From: Roseburia sp.
Lineage (GTDB): Bacteria; Bacillota; Clostridia; Lachnospirales; Lachnospiraceae
DNA: 44,937 nt
NCBI GenBank assembly: GCA_017937095.1
Contig: JAGBEG010000006.1
Span: 1 to 44,937, forward strand
Direction of reading: 5' to 3'
This document shows, piece after piece, positions 34,013-42,653 of the stretch; within the stretch, counting starts at the first letter, position 1; each line of letters starts with the position of its first letter. The notes under the pieces were generated by a model that was not told where the DNA came from, did not search any database, and saw only the letters and a list, made by a program, of their open reading frames with translations. A program made the translations under genes and the position numbers.

Positions 34013-34026
34013 ACTTGTATACAAGT
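34013..34026. promoter_or_regulatory. GntR operator, distal copy
   Basis: ACTTGTATACAAGT is a perfect 14-bp palindrome. Its core CTTGTATACAAG is identical to the copy in the uxuA promoter 119 bp downstream. Confidence 0.75.
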
Positions 34027-34126
34027 CGCGAGGAAAAAGAAAAGAGGAACACACGGAAATATGTTGTGCAAAATAGACAAAAACAGTGCCGAAAACTATG
34101 CAAAACATAAAAAAGAAGAAGGGTGA

Positions 34127-34155
34127 TTGACACTTGTATACAAGCATGTTATAGT
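34127..34155 (+). promoter_or_regulatory. Sigma-A promoter of the uxuA operon with operator in the spacer
   Basis: TTGACA (34127-34132), 17 bp, TATAGT (34150-34155). The spacer holds CTTGTATACAAG (34133-34144), so a bound regulator would block RNA polymerase. Confidence 0.85.
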
Positions 34156-34257
34156 CAAATTACAAAATGAATGAGACGGTTGAAAAATCAAAAAAACATT
34201 CATGTATGCAAGCAGATGAGTACAGCAGGGTTCAGAAGAACCGGAATGGAGGAGAAC

Positions 34258-35313
34258 ATGAAATTATCGTTTCGCTGGTATGGAGAGGATGACAAGGTAA
34301 CTTTGGAGAATATCCGTCAGATTCCAGGAATGCATTCCATCGTGACCGCAGTGTACGATGTACCTGTCGGAGAGGTGTGGAGCGAGGAGAGCATCGCCGG
34401 ATTAAAGAAGCGCGTGGAGGATGCCGGACTTCATTTTGAAGTGATCGAGAGTATCCCGGTGCATGAGGATATCAAGCTCGGCAAGCCAAGCCGTGACAAA
34501 TATATTGAGAACTATTGCGAGAATATCCGCCGTGTGGCAAAGGCTGGTGTGAAATGTATCTGCTACAATTTCATGCCGGTATTTGACTGGACAAGAACAC
34601 AGCTCGATCATGTGCTGCCGGACGGTTCTACCTCTCTGGTGTACTATCAGGAGCAGGTCGATGCGGTAAATCCGCTTGAGAGCGACAGCGACCTGACGCT
34701 TCCGGGATGGGATTCCAGCTACACAAGGGAAGAGCTTAAGAATGTGGTGGCAGAATACAACGCAATGTCTGAGGACGACCTCTGGAATAATTTAAAATAT
34801 TTCCTTGAGAAGGTCATTCCGGTTGCCGCGGAGTGCGATGTGAACATGGCGATTCACGAGGACGATCCGTGCTGGAGCATTTTCGGGCTGCCGAGAATCA
34901 TCACCTGCGAGGAGAACATCGACCGTTTCTTAAAGCTTGTGGACGACCCGCACAACGGCATTACCTTATGTACAGGTTCCCTTGGCTGCTCCAACAAGAA
35001 CGATGTGGTGGCGATGGCTGCAAAGTATGCGGCGATGGGAAGAATCCATTTCGCACATCTTAGAAACGTTGCGGTATTGGAGAACGGCTTTGAGGAGCGC
35101 GCGCATCTTTCCTGCTGCGGCTCTCTCGATATGTATGCGATTGTAAAGGCGCTGCATGAGAATGGATTTGACGGCTATGTCAGACCGGATCACGGAAGAA
35201 TGATCTGGGGAGAGACGGGAAGACCGGGCTACGGACTTTACGACCGTGCGCTTGGCGCAACCTATATCAACGGACTGTTCGAGGCAGTTGAGAAAGCTTC
35301 CGCCGGAAAATAA
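34258..35313 (+). CDS. uxuA: Mannonate dehydratase
   Basis: Dehydrates D-mannonate to 2-keto-3-deoxygluconate in hexuronate breakdown; TIM-barrel metal enzyme. The product has 351 residues, the normal size. Family segments are [21 protein letters not shown] at the start, [39 protein letters not shown], and HFAHLRNV, with HPDHGR-type [11 protein letters not shown] near the end. GGAGGAG precedes the ATG at 34258; the frame opens 29 codons earlier, downstream of the promoter, without a ribosome site. First gene of a six-gene operon. Confidence 0.95.
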   Translation: MKLSFRWYGEDDKVTLENIRQIPGMHSIVTAVYDVPVGEVWSEESIAGLKKRVEDAGLHFEVIESIPVHEDIKLGKPSRDKYIENYCENIRRVAKAGVKCICYNFMPVFDWTRTQLDHVLPDGSTSLVYYQEQVDAVNPLESDSDLTLPGWDSSYTREELKNVVAEYNAMSEDDLWNNLKYFLEKVIPVAAECDVNMAIHEDDPCWSIFGLPRIITCEENIDRFLKLVDDPHNGITLCTGSLGCSNKNDVVAMAAKYAAMGRIHFAHLRNVAVLENGFEERAHLSCCGSLDMYAIVKALHENGFDGYVRPDHGRMIWGETGRPGYGLYDRALGATYINGLFEAVEKASAGK

Positions 35314-35364
35314 TGGCGGTGCAGGAGTATAAATTCAATATTTCATTCATGGGAGGAATGTAAA

Positions 35365-36210
35365 ATGAAATTACCATTTCAGGTTGATTTGAAGGACAAG
35401 GTTGCAGTTGTGACGGGAGCAGGCGGAGTGATCTGTTCTAAGATGGCAGAAGCGCTTGCGGCGTCGGGAGCGAAAGTCGCGCTGCTTGATTTAAATGAGG
35501 AAGCGGCGCAGAAGAGCGCAGACGCGATTGTGGCGCAGGGCTTTACTGCAAAGGGCTATAAGTGCAATGTGCTCGAAAAAGAGAGCATTGAGGCGGCAAG
35601 AGACGCTATCGCAGCAGATTTCGGAACCTGCGATATTCTAGTAAACGGAGCCGGCGGCAACAACCCGAAGGCGACCACGGACGATGAGTACTTCATGCCG
35701 GAAGATTTAGGGGAAATGAAGACATTCTTTGATTTGGACCCATCCGGTGTACAGTTCGTGTTCAGCCTCAATTTCATGGGAACATTGCTTCCAACGCAGG
35801 TATTTGCGAAGGATATGGTGCAGAAAAAGGGCGCGAATATTATCAACATCGCTTCCATGAACGCATACACACCGCTCACCAAGATTCCGGCATACTCCGG
35901 GGCTAAGGCTGCCATCGTGAACTTTACCGAGTGGCTGGCAGTGCATTTCTCCAAAGTCGGCATCCGCTGCAACGCGATCGCTCCGGGATTTTTGGTGACA
36001 GCACAGAACCAGAAGCTTCTGTTCAATGACGACGGAACCCCGACTGCAAGAACCGGAAAGATCCTTGCAGGGACGCCGATGGATCGTTTCGGCGAGCCGG
36101 AAGAGCTTCTCGGAGCGCTGCTGTTTCTGGCGTCTGAGGAAGCAAGCGGATTTGTCAGCGGCGTATGCATCCCGGTAGACGGAGCATTTGCAGCATATTC
36201 AGGCGTCTAG
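35365..36210 (+). CDS. SDR-type D-mannonate oxidoreductase (fructuronate reductase)
   Basis: Short-chain dehydrogenase of 281 residues; in this context it should interconvert fructuronate and mannonate with NAD(P)H. The Rossmann motif TGAGGVI is at about 19-25, NGAGGNNP near 93, the catalytic S in NIASMNAY and Y-x3-K in YSGAK. The insertion with DDEYFMPEDLGEM resembles the SDR-type UxuB proteins of Firmicutes (YjmF), which are unrelated to the long-chain E. coli UxuB. GGAGG lies before the ATG. Confidence 0.85.
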   Translation: MKLPFQVDLKDKVAVVTGAGGVICSKMAEALAASGAKVALLDLNEEAAQKSADAIVAQGFTAKGYKCNVLEKESIEAARDAIAADFGTCDILVNGAGGNNPKATTDDEYFMPEDLGEMKTFFDLDPSGVQFVFSLNFMGTLLPTQVFAKDMVQKKGANIINIASMNAYTPLTKIPAYSGAKAAIVNFTEWLAVHFSKVGIRCNAIAPGFLVTAQNQKLLFNDDGTPTARTGKILAGTPMDRFGEPEELLGALLFLASEEASGFVSGVCIPVDGAFAAYSGV

Positions 36211-36258
36211 TGTGAAGAGAAGTACGGCAAACTTCCGAATTTGTGAGGTGAGGTAGCG

Positions 36259-37098
36259 ATGGGTTACTTTGATTTCGATAAGACAAGTGATTTCGCAGTG
36301 TGCATTGACAGTGACGGCTGTGCAATGGACACGATGGAGGTAAAGCACAGACGGTGCTTCGGACCGCAGTGGATTAAGACCTTCGGTCTGGGAGAGCACT
36401 ACGATGAATGCTTGGAGCTGTGGCTTAACATTAATCTTTATTCCATTACAAGGGGAATCAACCGTTTCAAGGGGCTTGCCCTTGCACTGGAAGAGGTGCA
36501 GAAGCGGGGGCTCTGGCACGATGAGGGACTGGAGGAGTTCGCGGCGTGGACGAGGGAGGCAAAGGAGCTTTCGAATCCGGTACTGCTGGGGCTTGCGCAG
36601 AAGAGTGAGAATCTGTGCTTTGAGAAAGCGCTTTTGTGGAGCATCCGCACGAACCGGGCAATCCATGGGCTTCCCGGAGACGATATGCCGTTTCCGAATG
36701 TGAAATGGGCGATGGACGAGATGGCGGAGCGCGCGGATCTTGCCGCAGTATCTTCCGCAAACAAAGAAGCGGTCGAGGCGGAGTGGGAGAAGCACAGCTT
36801 AAAGGAGGACTGTGTGGTCCTTCTGACGCAGGAGGCAGGTTCAAAGGCATTTTGCATCGGGGAGCTGCTTAAGAAGGGGTATGAACCCGGCAGGCTTCTG
36901 ATGGTAGGCGATGCGCCGGGTGACCGTGACGCAGCGGCAAAGAACGGCGTGTGGTTCTACCCGATTCTGGTCGGAAAAGAGGGAGAGAGCTGGGCAAGGC
37001 TTTTGGACGAGGCATTTCCAAGACTTCTTGACCAGACCTTTGACGAGGCGTACCAGAAGCGGCTGATACAGGAGTTTGAACAGAATTTAGGAGTATAG
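36259..37098 (+). CDS. HAD-superfamily hydrolase, beta-phosphoglucomutase-like motif I
   Basis: Protein of 279 residues in the uronate operon; substrate unknown. Motif I is CIDSDGCAMDTMEVKH, resembling the DxDGxxxDT with downstream His of beta-phosphoglucomutase-like HADs, with a helical cap after it. Motif II is VSSANKE, motif III is the Lys in GSKAFC, and motif IV is VGDAPGDRDAAAKNG. The family is mostly phosphatases and mutases acting on sugar phosphates. Sits 48 nt after the SDR gene and directly before a GH3 gene. Confidence 0.82.
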   Translation: MGYFDFDKTSDFAVCIDSDGCAMDTMEVKHRRCFGPQWIKTFGLGEHYDECLELWLNINLYSITRGINRFKGLALALEEVQKRGLWHDEGLEEFAAWTREAKELSNPVLLGLAQKSENLCFEKALLWSIRTNRAIHGLPGDDMPFPNVKWAMDEMAERADLAAVSSANKEAVEAEWEKHSLKEDCVVLLTQEAGSKAFCIGELLKKGYEPGRLLMVGDAPGDRDAAAKNGVWFYPILVGKEGESWARLLDEAFPRLLDQTFDEAYQKRLIQEFEQNLGV

Positions 37099-37145
37099 GG
37101 CGTACAGGGTGTAGGAGAAACTTTATAGAAAGAGAGGGTGATAGC

Positions 37146-38933
37146 GTGGTAGACATGAAAGCAAAACCGTTTTACCTGTCTGATGAGGACTGCAAATGGG
37201 TGGAGGACACCATCGCGGGTATGACGAAGGAGGAAAAGATCGGACAGCTTTTCTTTAACATGGGATCGTCGAGAGAGGAAGACTATCTGAAGATGACGGT
37301 CGACAAGTATCACATCGGCGGTATCCGTTATAATCCGGCGCCGGGAGCCGAGGTGCGTGAGCAGAACCGCATTCTTCAGGAGAACAGCAAGATTCCGCTT
37401 ATTATCGCGTGCAACACTGAAAACGGCGGTAACGGGGCATGTACCGACGGTACGATGATCGCGCCGCAGACGAAGATCGGCGCTACGAGAGATGCAAAGT
37501 ACGCGTATGAGCTGGGCAGGATGTCCAATAAGGAGGCGGCGGCAATCGGATGCAATTTATCCTTCGCTCCGGTCAGCGATATCCTCTACAATTGGGAGAA
37601 TCCGGTCATCGGTCTGCGTACTTACGGAAATGATGTAGATCGTGTCTGTGAGATGACGAAGGCGTATATGGACGGTGCGCACACGAACGAGGGCTTTTGC
37701 TGTGCGGCGAAGCACTTCCCGGGCGACGGTCTGGATTTCCGCGACCAGCACGTGGCGAACAGCATTAACACCATGAGCTGTGAGGAGTGGGACGCAAGCT
37801 TCGGCAGGGTATATCAGAACCTGATCGACAACGGACTGGAAGCAATCATGGCAGGACACATCATGCAACCTGCATACACGAGACATTTCAATCCGGAGAT
37901 CAAGGACGAGGACATCATGCCGGCGACCTTATCGCCGGAGCTGATCGAGGGACTGCTCCGTAAGAAGCTCGGCTTCAACGGAATGGTGCTCACCGACGCT
38001 TCCCACATGGTAGGTCTGACCTGCTGCATGAAGCGAAGCGAGATGCTTCCGCGCACAATTGCAGCCGGCGTGGATATGTTCTTATTCTTCAATGAGATGG
38101 ACGAGGATTTCGCGAGCATGATGGCAGGCTATGAGAACGGCATCATCACAGAGGAGCGCCTCTCGGATGCGCTGCACCGCATCCTTGCATTGAAGGCGCA
38201 CATGGGACTTCACAGGAAAGCGAAAAATGAGATCGTTCCTCCGGTCTCCGTGATGGAGCAGACGGTAGGATGTGAAGAGCACAAGGCGATGGCGAAGGAG
38301 ATTTCCGATAAGGCGATCACACTCGTGAAGTATAAGGACGAGGATGTGCTCCCGATGATTCCTGACCGCTATAAGAGAATCATGATCGTATCGGTCGGCG
38401 GACTTTCCGCAGGCGTGATGGGAACGATGATGGCGAAGTTCATGGGCGGCGGCAAGAAGAGCCCTGCGGAGCGCCTCCGCGATAAGCTGATCGAGAAGGG
38501 ATTTGACGCGTTCATCTATGAGAGCCCGCTCGATGCGCTTGCAAAGAAAGCGGCAGCGGGGGAGAAGGTTGACGTGAATATGTATTTTGCCGGCAAGACC
38601 GAGATTAAGGAGTTTGTCGGAAATCAGGATCTGATCATCACGTTAGTAGATATCGCAGGCGGCTTCCAGCCAGTGGCAAGACCGGGCTTTGGAATGAGCA
38701 AGGGCGGCGGAGAGATTCCGTGGTATGTACACGAGCTTCCGGTGGTAGTGATCGGATGCGGACAGCCGTTCGTGCTTGCAGATATACCGCAGGCAAGAAC
38801 CTATATCAACACCTATGACAGCGACGATCAGACCTTTGATGCACTGGTCGCAAAGCTGATGGAGGGAAAAGCGGCATTCAAGGGTGAAGATCCGGTGGAT
38901 TCCTACTGCGGCTTGTGGGATACACACAGATAG
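37146..38933 (+). CDS. Glycoside hydrolase family 3 protein with NagZ-like His dyad
   Basis: Predicted cytoplasmic glycosidase of 595 residues (no signal peptide). The N-terminal TIM barrel shows K189-H190-F-P-G and D200-Q-H202, which correspond to the Asp-x-His acid/base loop of NagZ-type enzymes. The nucleophile is D284 in VLTDASHM. A second alpha/beta domain (about 385-590) follows. NagZ-clade enzymes act on N-acetylhexosaminides, and some are phosphorylases. Substrate here is probably a uronide or related sugar, inferred from the operon. GTG at 37146 is chosen because GAGGG lies 7 nt upstream. Confidence 0.87.
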   Translation: MVDMKAKPFYLSDEDCKWVEDTIAGMTKEEKIGQLFFNMGSSREEDYLKMTVDKYHIGGIRYNPAPGAEVREQNRILQENSKIPLIIACNTENGGNGACTDGTMIAPQTKIGATRDAKYAYELGRMSNKEAAAIGCNLSFAPVSDILYNWENPVIGLRTYGNDVDRVCEMTKAYMDGAHTNEGFCCAAKHFPGDGLDFRDQHVANSINTMSCEEWDASFGRVYQNLIDNGLEAIMAGHIMQPAYTRHFNPEIKDEDIMPATLSPELIEGLLRKKLGFNGMVLTDASHMVGLTCCMKRSEMLPRTIAAGVDMFLFFNEMDEDFASMMAGYENGIITEERLSDALHRILALKAHMGLHRKAKNEIVPPVSVMEQTVGCEEHKAMAKEISDKAITLVKYKDEDVLPMIPDRYKRIMIVSVGGLSAGVMGTMMAKFMGGGKKSPAERLRDKLIEKGFDAFIYESPLDALAKKAAAGEKVDVNMYFAGKTEIKEFVGNQDLIITLVDIAGGFQPVARPGFGMSKGGGEIPWYVHELPVVVIGCGQPFVLADIPQARTYINTYDSDDQTFDALVAKLMEGKAAFKGEDPVDSYCGLWDTHR

Positions 38934-38952
38934 AATGCAATATGAAGATTCA

Positions 38953-38981
38953 GAAAGCGGGCGCGTACCGCTCCCGCTTTC
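38953..38981 (+). other. Intercistronic hairpin between GH3 and transporter genes
   Basis: GAAAGCGGG (38953-38961) and CCCGCTTTC (38973-38981) are perfect complements around an 11-nt loop. No T run follows, so it is more likely a transcript-stability or attenuation element than a terminator. Confidence 0.55.
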
Positions 38982-39005
38982 CACACAATTAGGAGGAAGT
39001 ATATT

Positions 39006-40394
39006 ATGGCAGCAGAAAATATGAAACCGTTTGGTATCAAGGATAAGCTGGGATATTTGTTCGGGGATTTCGGTAACGACTTTACATTTATCCTTTCATC
39101 AAGCTTTTTGATGAAGTTCTATACCGATGTTATGGGCGTACCGGGCGCGGTCGTTGGTATTATCATGATGATTGCGCGTTTTGTGGATGCGTTTACGGAC
39201 GTCACAATGGGACGTATCTGTGACAGAAGCAAGATGACCCCGGTCGGAAAATTTAAACCGTGGATCCGGCGTATGTGCGGTCCGGTGGCGATTGCATCCT
39301 TTTTGATGTATCAGAGTGCACTTGCCGATATGCCGATGGCATTTAAGATTGGCTATCTGTTCGTTACATATATTTTATGGGGATCGATTTTCTATACGTC
39401 CATCAACATTCCTTATGGTTCGATGGCATCCGCGATTTCCCCGGAGGCGAACGACCGTCAGTCCTTATCGACCTTCCGTACCATGGGTGGTACACTGGCA
39501 GGCGTGATTGTAGGCGCAGGCGTACCGATGGTGGCATACGATCAGGTGGATGGAAATTCCGTAATGAACGGCGGACGTTTTACCATAATTGCAGGCGTAT
39601 TTTCCGTATTGGCGGTAGTCTGCTATCTGCTTTGCTACTCTCTTACGACAGAGCGTGTAAGACCAGAAAGAACCGTAGAGCAGGAGCAGTTTGGCGTTGG
39701 CGCGATGCTTAAGAATGCAGTGAAGAACCGCGCGCTGATTTCCATTATCGCAGCGTCTATCGTAATGCTGCTGGCACAGCTTACCATGCAGTCTATGGCA
39801 AACTATGTATACCCGAACTTCTATGGCAACACAACAGCACAGTCCGCATCCACGATGGTCATGATGGTGGCAATGGTTATTGCGGCAATACTGGCAAAGC
39901 CGATTGCAAATAAGATCGGTAAAGCGGAGCTTTCAGCGATTGCGAATCTTGCGGCGGCAGTGATCTGTATCATTCTCTTCTTCATGCGCCCGGAAAATGT
40001 ATGGGTCTATGTGGGAATGATCGCGCTCTGCTGGCTGGGACTTGGAATGTTCTCGATGGTATGCTGGGCGTTGATTACAGACGTTATCGACTATTCGGAG
40101 TTAAAGAACGGCGTCCGTGAGGACGGTACGACATACGCTTTGTATTCCTTTGCAAGAAAGCTTGGACAGGCAGCTTCCGCAGGACTGTCCGGAATCATGC
40201 TTTCCATTATCGGATATTCGCAGGAGACGGCTTTTGACGAAAGCGTTAAAAATGGAATCTTTAATATCAGCACCATTGTACCTGCCATTGGTTTCGGGCT
40301 TCTCGCAGCCGTACTGTGGTTCTGGTATCCGCTTCACAAGAAGGAAGTTGATGCGAACATTGAAGCGCTCAAGATAAAGCATGGAGAGAAATAA
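39006..40394 (+). CDS. GPH-family glycoside/uronide:cation symporter
   Basis: Twelve-helix major facilitator-like permease of 462 residues from the glycoside-pentoside-hexuronide family. Typical segments are KLGYLFGDFGNDF near the start, RFVDAFTDVTMGRICDR in loop 2-3, and WALITDVIDYSELKNG in the second half. It would import uronides or oligosaccharides with sodium or protons. AGGAGGA precedes the ATG. Last gene of the uxuA operon, followed by a strong terminator. Confidence 0.92.
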   Translation: MAAENMKPFGIKDKLGYLFGDFGNDFTFILSSSFLMKFYTDVMGVPGAVVGIIMMIARFVDAFTDVTMGRICDRSKMTPVGKFKPWIRRMCGPVAIASFLMYQSALADMPMAFKIGYLFVTYILWGSIFYTSINIPYGSMASAISPEANDRQSLSTFRTMGGTLAGVIVGAGVPMVAYDQVDGNSVMNGGRFTIIAGVFSVLAVVCYLLCYSLTTERVRPERTVEQEQFGVGAMLKNAVKNRALISIIAASIVMLLAQLTMQSMANYVYPNFYGNTTAQSASTMVMMVAMVIAAILAKPIANKIGKAELSAIANLAAAVICIILFFMRPENVWVYVGMIALCWLGLGMFSMVCWALITDVIDYSELKNGVREDGTTYALYSFARKLGQAASAGLSGIMLSIIGYSQETAFDESVKNGIFNISTIVPAIGFGLLAAVLWFWYPLHKKEVDANIEALKIKHGEK

Positions 40395-40421
40395 GAAATA
40401 AGTGACGTGTCTGCGTCAAAA

Positions 40422-40460
40422 AAACTGGGATAGGGCATTTGCTCTATCCCAGTTTCTTTA
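40422..40460 (+). terminator. Terminator of the uxuA operon
   Basis: AAACTGGGATAG (40422-40433) and CTATCCCAGTTT (40444-40455) are perfect complements around a 10-nt loop, with a further T-rich tail. Confidence 0.9.
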
Positions 40461-40515
40461 TCGCGGAAAATGCTTTTTTGAACCGCTGTTTTTGTCTGCG
40501 GACTGCAGTAACAAA

Positions 40516-40932
40516 CTACAAATATTTCTTAATTTCTTCAATTAACGCCGCATATTCCTCATCCGTTAAGAACTTCTGCTGCGGGTTCATGGCGAAAACG
40601 CCGCCCCACTCATATTCATCGGTGTATTTCGGCACCAGATGGAAATGAAGGTGATGTCCGGTATCGCCGTAAGCGCCGTAATTGACCTTCTGCGGATGGA
40701 ACGCTTTATGCAGCGCTTCCGCTACGTGGTTGATGTCTTCGATGTAAGCGGCGCGCTCCTTGGCAGAAAGCTCCGTGATCTCGCTGACATGCTTCTTGTG
40801 GGCGACGATGACGCGTCCCTTGTGGCTCTGCTCTTTGAAAAGATATACCTTGGAGGAAGGAAGCTCACAGATCTTGATACCGAATGCAGCGACCAGTTCG
40901 CCCTCCATACAATATGCACAGTTGTTATCCAT
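40516..40932 (-). CDS. HIT-family nucleotide-binding protein
   Basis: Histidine triad protein of 138 residues, expected to hydrolyse or transfer nucleotidyl groups (AMP-lysine-like or dinucleoside substrates). The triad motif GHHLHFHLVP is near residues 92-101, with CAYCMEGE at the start as in Hint/Fhit-like members. The ATG at 40932 has AAAAGGAG upstream; an open 21-codon extension to 40995 overlaps the terminator of eda and is not used. Role in the uronate island unclear. Confidence 0.9.
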   Translation of the reverse strand: MDNNCAYCMEGELVAAFGIKICELPSSKVYLFKEQSHKGRVIVAHKKHVSEITELSAKERAAYIEDINHVAEALHKAFHPQKVNYGAYGDTGHHLHFHLVPKYTDEYEWGGVFAMNPQQKFLTDEEYAALIEEIKKYL

Positions 40933-40974
40933 AATTCTTCTCCTTTTCTTTGTGAAAGCTGGTTCAATGTAAAA

Positions 40975-41007
40975 CAGGTCTGCACAAAAAGTCAAAGTGC
41001 AGACCTG
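40975..41007 (-). terminator. Terminator of the eda fusion gene
   Basis: CAGGTCTGCAC (40975-40985) and GTGCAGACCTG (40997-41007) are perfect complements; on the minus strand TTTTAC follows. Confidence 0.82.
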
Positions 41008-41021
41008 TATGGGGTTTAAAT

Positions 41022-41984
41022 TTATTTCTGGTTGAAATGTACGGCAAAGCCTGCGATCTCATCCTTTAAGTAAGCAACGGTGATGTCGCCCTTGTCGTTG
41101 TACTTGAAGGAAGACTCGTCAAACACGAAGCCGCGCTTCTCTAAGTGGTACATTGCACGCGCCAGATAATTGGTCTGGATGCAGATGTGACCGTTCGTTC
41201 CGCGTCCCGGATTCTTCATCATTTCGATTAAGGAGCCTACGAACATGGAGCTGTTGCCGACCTTGACATTCTCACCGAGCAGGGAAGCAAATTTTGCGGA
41301 TTCTGCGGATGCAACCTCCTCGGATGCATTGTTGACGCCGACATGCAATAACTTGAAGCCAAGCATCGTTGCAACTGCCTCTTTGGTGAGGGCTGTGATG
41401 CCTGCCCAGTCCTTTGCATTTACCATGTCCTTGTTTACCATCCAGGAACCGCCGCAGGCGATGATCTTACTGAAATCAAGATAGCTTGTCAGGTTCTTTG
41501 CATTGATACCGCCGGTCGGCATGAATTTCATCTTATTGTAAGGAGCTGCCATGGACTTGATCATGTTAAGACCGCCTGCTGCCTCTGCCGGGAAGAACTT
41601 TACAACGTCAAGACCAAGCTCGATTGCAACCTCGACATCGCTTGGGTTAGAGCAGCCGGGAGTCACCGGAATACCCTTGTCCACACAGTACTTAACGACC
41701 TTCGGATTTAAGCCCGGGCTTACGATGAACTTTGCACCGGCGCCGACTGCGCGGTCAACCTGCTCTGTGGTGAGCACGGTACCTGCGCCGACTAACATCT
41801 CCGGGAACTGCTCGGACATGATGCGGATGGACTCTTCAGCGGCTGCGGTACGGAACGTAACCTCTGCGCACGGAAGACCGCCGTCGCACAGTGCTTTTGC
41901 CAAAGGCGCTGCGTCCTCTACATTGTCCAGCGCGATGACTGGCACGATACCGATTTTGGAAATCTCTTCTAACACTTTGTTCAT
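41022..41984 (-). CDS. eda: KDPG aldolase fused to a VOC-like C-terminal domain
   Basis: Residues 1-205 are a class I KDPG/KHG aldolase: E41 in AEVTFRTA, GTVLT, and the Schiff-base lysine K129 in VVKFFPA, with PTGGIN after it. It splits 2-keto-3-deoxy-6-phosphogluconate into pyruvate and glyceraldehyde 3-phosphate. About 110 extra residues follow (from GFKLLHVGVNNAS, through NGHICIQTNYLARAMYHLEKRGF), which look like a glyoxalase/VOC half-fold. No stop or frameshift joins them; the fusion is in frame. ATG at 41984 has AAAAGGAG. Total 320 residues against about 210 for the plain enzyme. Confidence 0.87.
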   Translation of the reverse strand: MNKVLEEISKIGIVPVIALDNVEDAAPLAKALCDGGLPCAEVTFRTAAAEESIRIMSEQFPEMLVGAGTVLTTEQVDRAVGAGAKFIVSPGLNPKVVKYCVDKGIPVTPGCSNPSDVEVAIELGLDVVKFFPAEAAGGLNMIKSMAAPYNKMKFMPTGGINAKNLTSYLDFSKIIACGGSWMVNKDMVNAKDWAGITALTKEAVATMLGFKLLHVGVNNASEEVASAESAKFASLLGENVKVGNSSMFVGSLIEMMKNPGRGTNGHICIQTNYLARAMYHLEKRGFVFDESSFKYNDKGDITVAYLKDEIAGFAVHFNQK

Positions 41985-42041
41985 AATTCTTCTCCTTTTG
42001 CATATAATTTTCATGATGCTTGCGCTCATATATTACAATTC

Positions 42042-42078
42042 GTTCCATAATACGGAACGATGTTTCACGAAATGGTAC
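42042..42078. promoter_or_regulatory. Tandem IclR-type operators before eda
   Basis: GTTCCATAATACGGAAC (42042-42058) and GTTTCACGAAATGGTAC (42062-42078) share the pattern GTTYC-N7-GGNAC with 20-bp phase. They cover the start region downstream of the eda promoter. The same pattern occurs at the IclR gene. Confidence 0.75.
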
Positions 42079-42084
42079 AATTTT

Positions 42085-42112
42085 ATTATAACATCTGAAA
42101 AAACCTTGTCAA
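42085..42112 (-). promoter_or_regulatory. Sigma-A promoter of eda
   Basis: On the minus strand TTGACA (42112-42107), 16 bp, TATAAT (42090-42085), both perfect hexamers. Confidence 0.85.
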
Positions 42113-42131
42113 CCGATTCCGCCAAGAAAAT

Positions 42132-42162
42132 CATGTATTTTCGGGAAAACATGTGATAGAAT
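42132..42162 (+). promoter_or_regulatory. Candidate promoter with inverted repeat before the DUF4430 gene
   Basis: TAGAAT (42157-42162) is a possible -10. An inverted repeat CATGTaTTTTC-GG-GAAAACATG (42132-42153) lies over the -35 area, so it may bind a regulator. No good -35 hexamer. Confidence 0.4.
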
Positions 42163-42195
42163 GAACCGGTATGAAATTGCAGGAGGGAGAGATCT

Positions 42196-42612
42196 ATGTC
42201 AGAGTCAGGAAACAGAAAAAAGCTTGTGATAGCGGCGGCAGTCGTTGTGGCAGCGGCGGTGATTTTTGGAGTGATTTATCTGTGTTTTGCGCCAAAGGCG
42301 GCGGAAGGAAGTAAGACGCTTACCATCGAGGTGGTGGATGACGCCGGGGCTTCGGAGGTTTTTACCGTACACACAGATGCAGAGTATTTAAGAGAGGCGC
42401 TTGAGGCGACAGAGGGGCTTACTGTGGAGGGGACGGAATCCGGCTATGGTCTGATGGTCGAGACGGTGAACGGCGTGACGGCGGATTATAGTACAGACGG
42501 CGCATACTGGGCGTTTTATGTCAATGGAGAATATTGTAATTACGGTGTGGACGAGCAGCCGGTGGCGGATGGAGAGACATACAGTATCGTCTATACGACG
42601 GCGGGGCAGTGA
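42196..42612 (+). CDS. DUF4430 protein with membrane anchor
   Basis: Surface protein of 138 residues. An N-terminal helix (about 9-31, VIAAAVVVAAAVIFGVIYL) is followed by a DUF4430 domain (about 40-138) with YWAFYVNGEYCNYGVDEQ, its signature. This fold resembles the C-terminal domain of transcobalamin/intrinsic factor; a corrinoid or other ligand is only inference. GGAGGGAG precedes the ATG. The following ECF S-component gene begins 41 nt later. Confidence 0.85.
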   Translation: MSESGNRKKLVIAAAVVVAAAVIFGVIYLCFAPKAAEGSKTLTIEVVDDAGASEVFTVHTDAEYLREALEATEGLTVEGTESGYGLMVETVNGVTADYSTDGAYWAFYVNGEYCNYGVDEQPVADGETYSIVYTTAGQ

Positions 42613-42653
42613 GGCTGCATAGCGCCGGAACAGAGAAGAACGGGGGTGAGAGG

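Larger units (their letters stand above)
33799..34257. other. Regulatory gap between gntR and uxuA
   Basis: No gene is seen in these 459 bp. It holds a GTATAC core near the gntR start (33858-33863), a half site TTGGCATACAAGG (33942-33954), two perfect palindromes and the uxuA promoter. Confidence 0.6.

Noticed and set aside
42030-42195. Cobalamin riboswitch before the DUF4430 gene
   Set aside because: No B12 box-like sequence or suitable structure was seen, and the gap is short and filled with the eda promoter.
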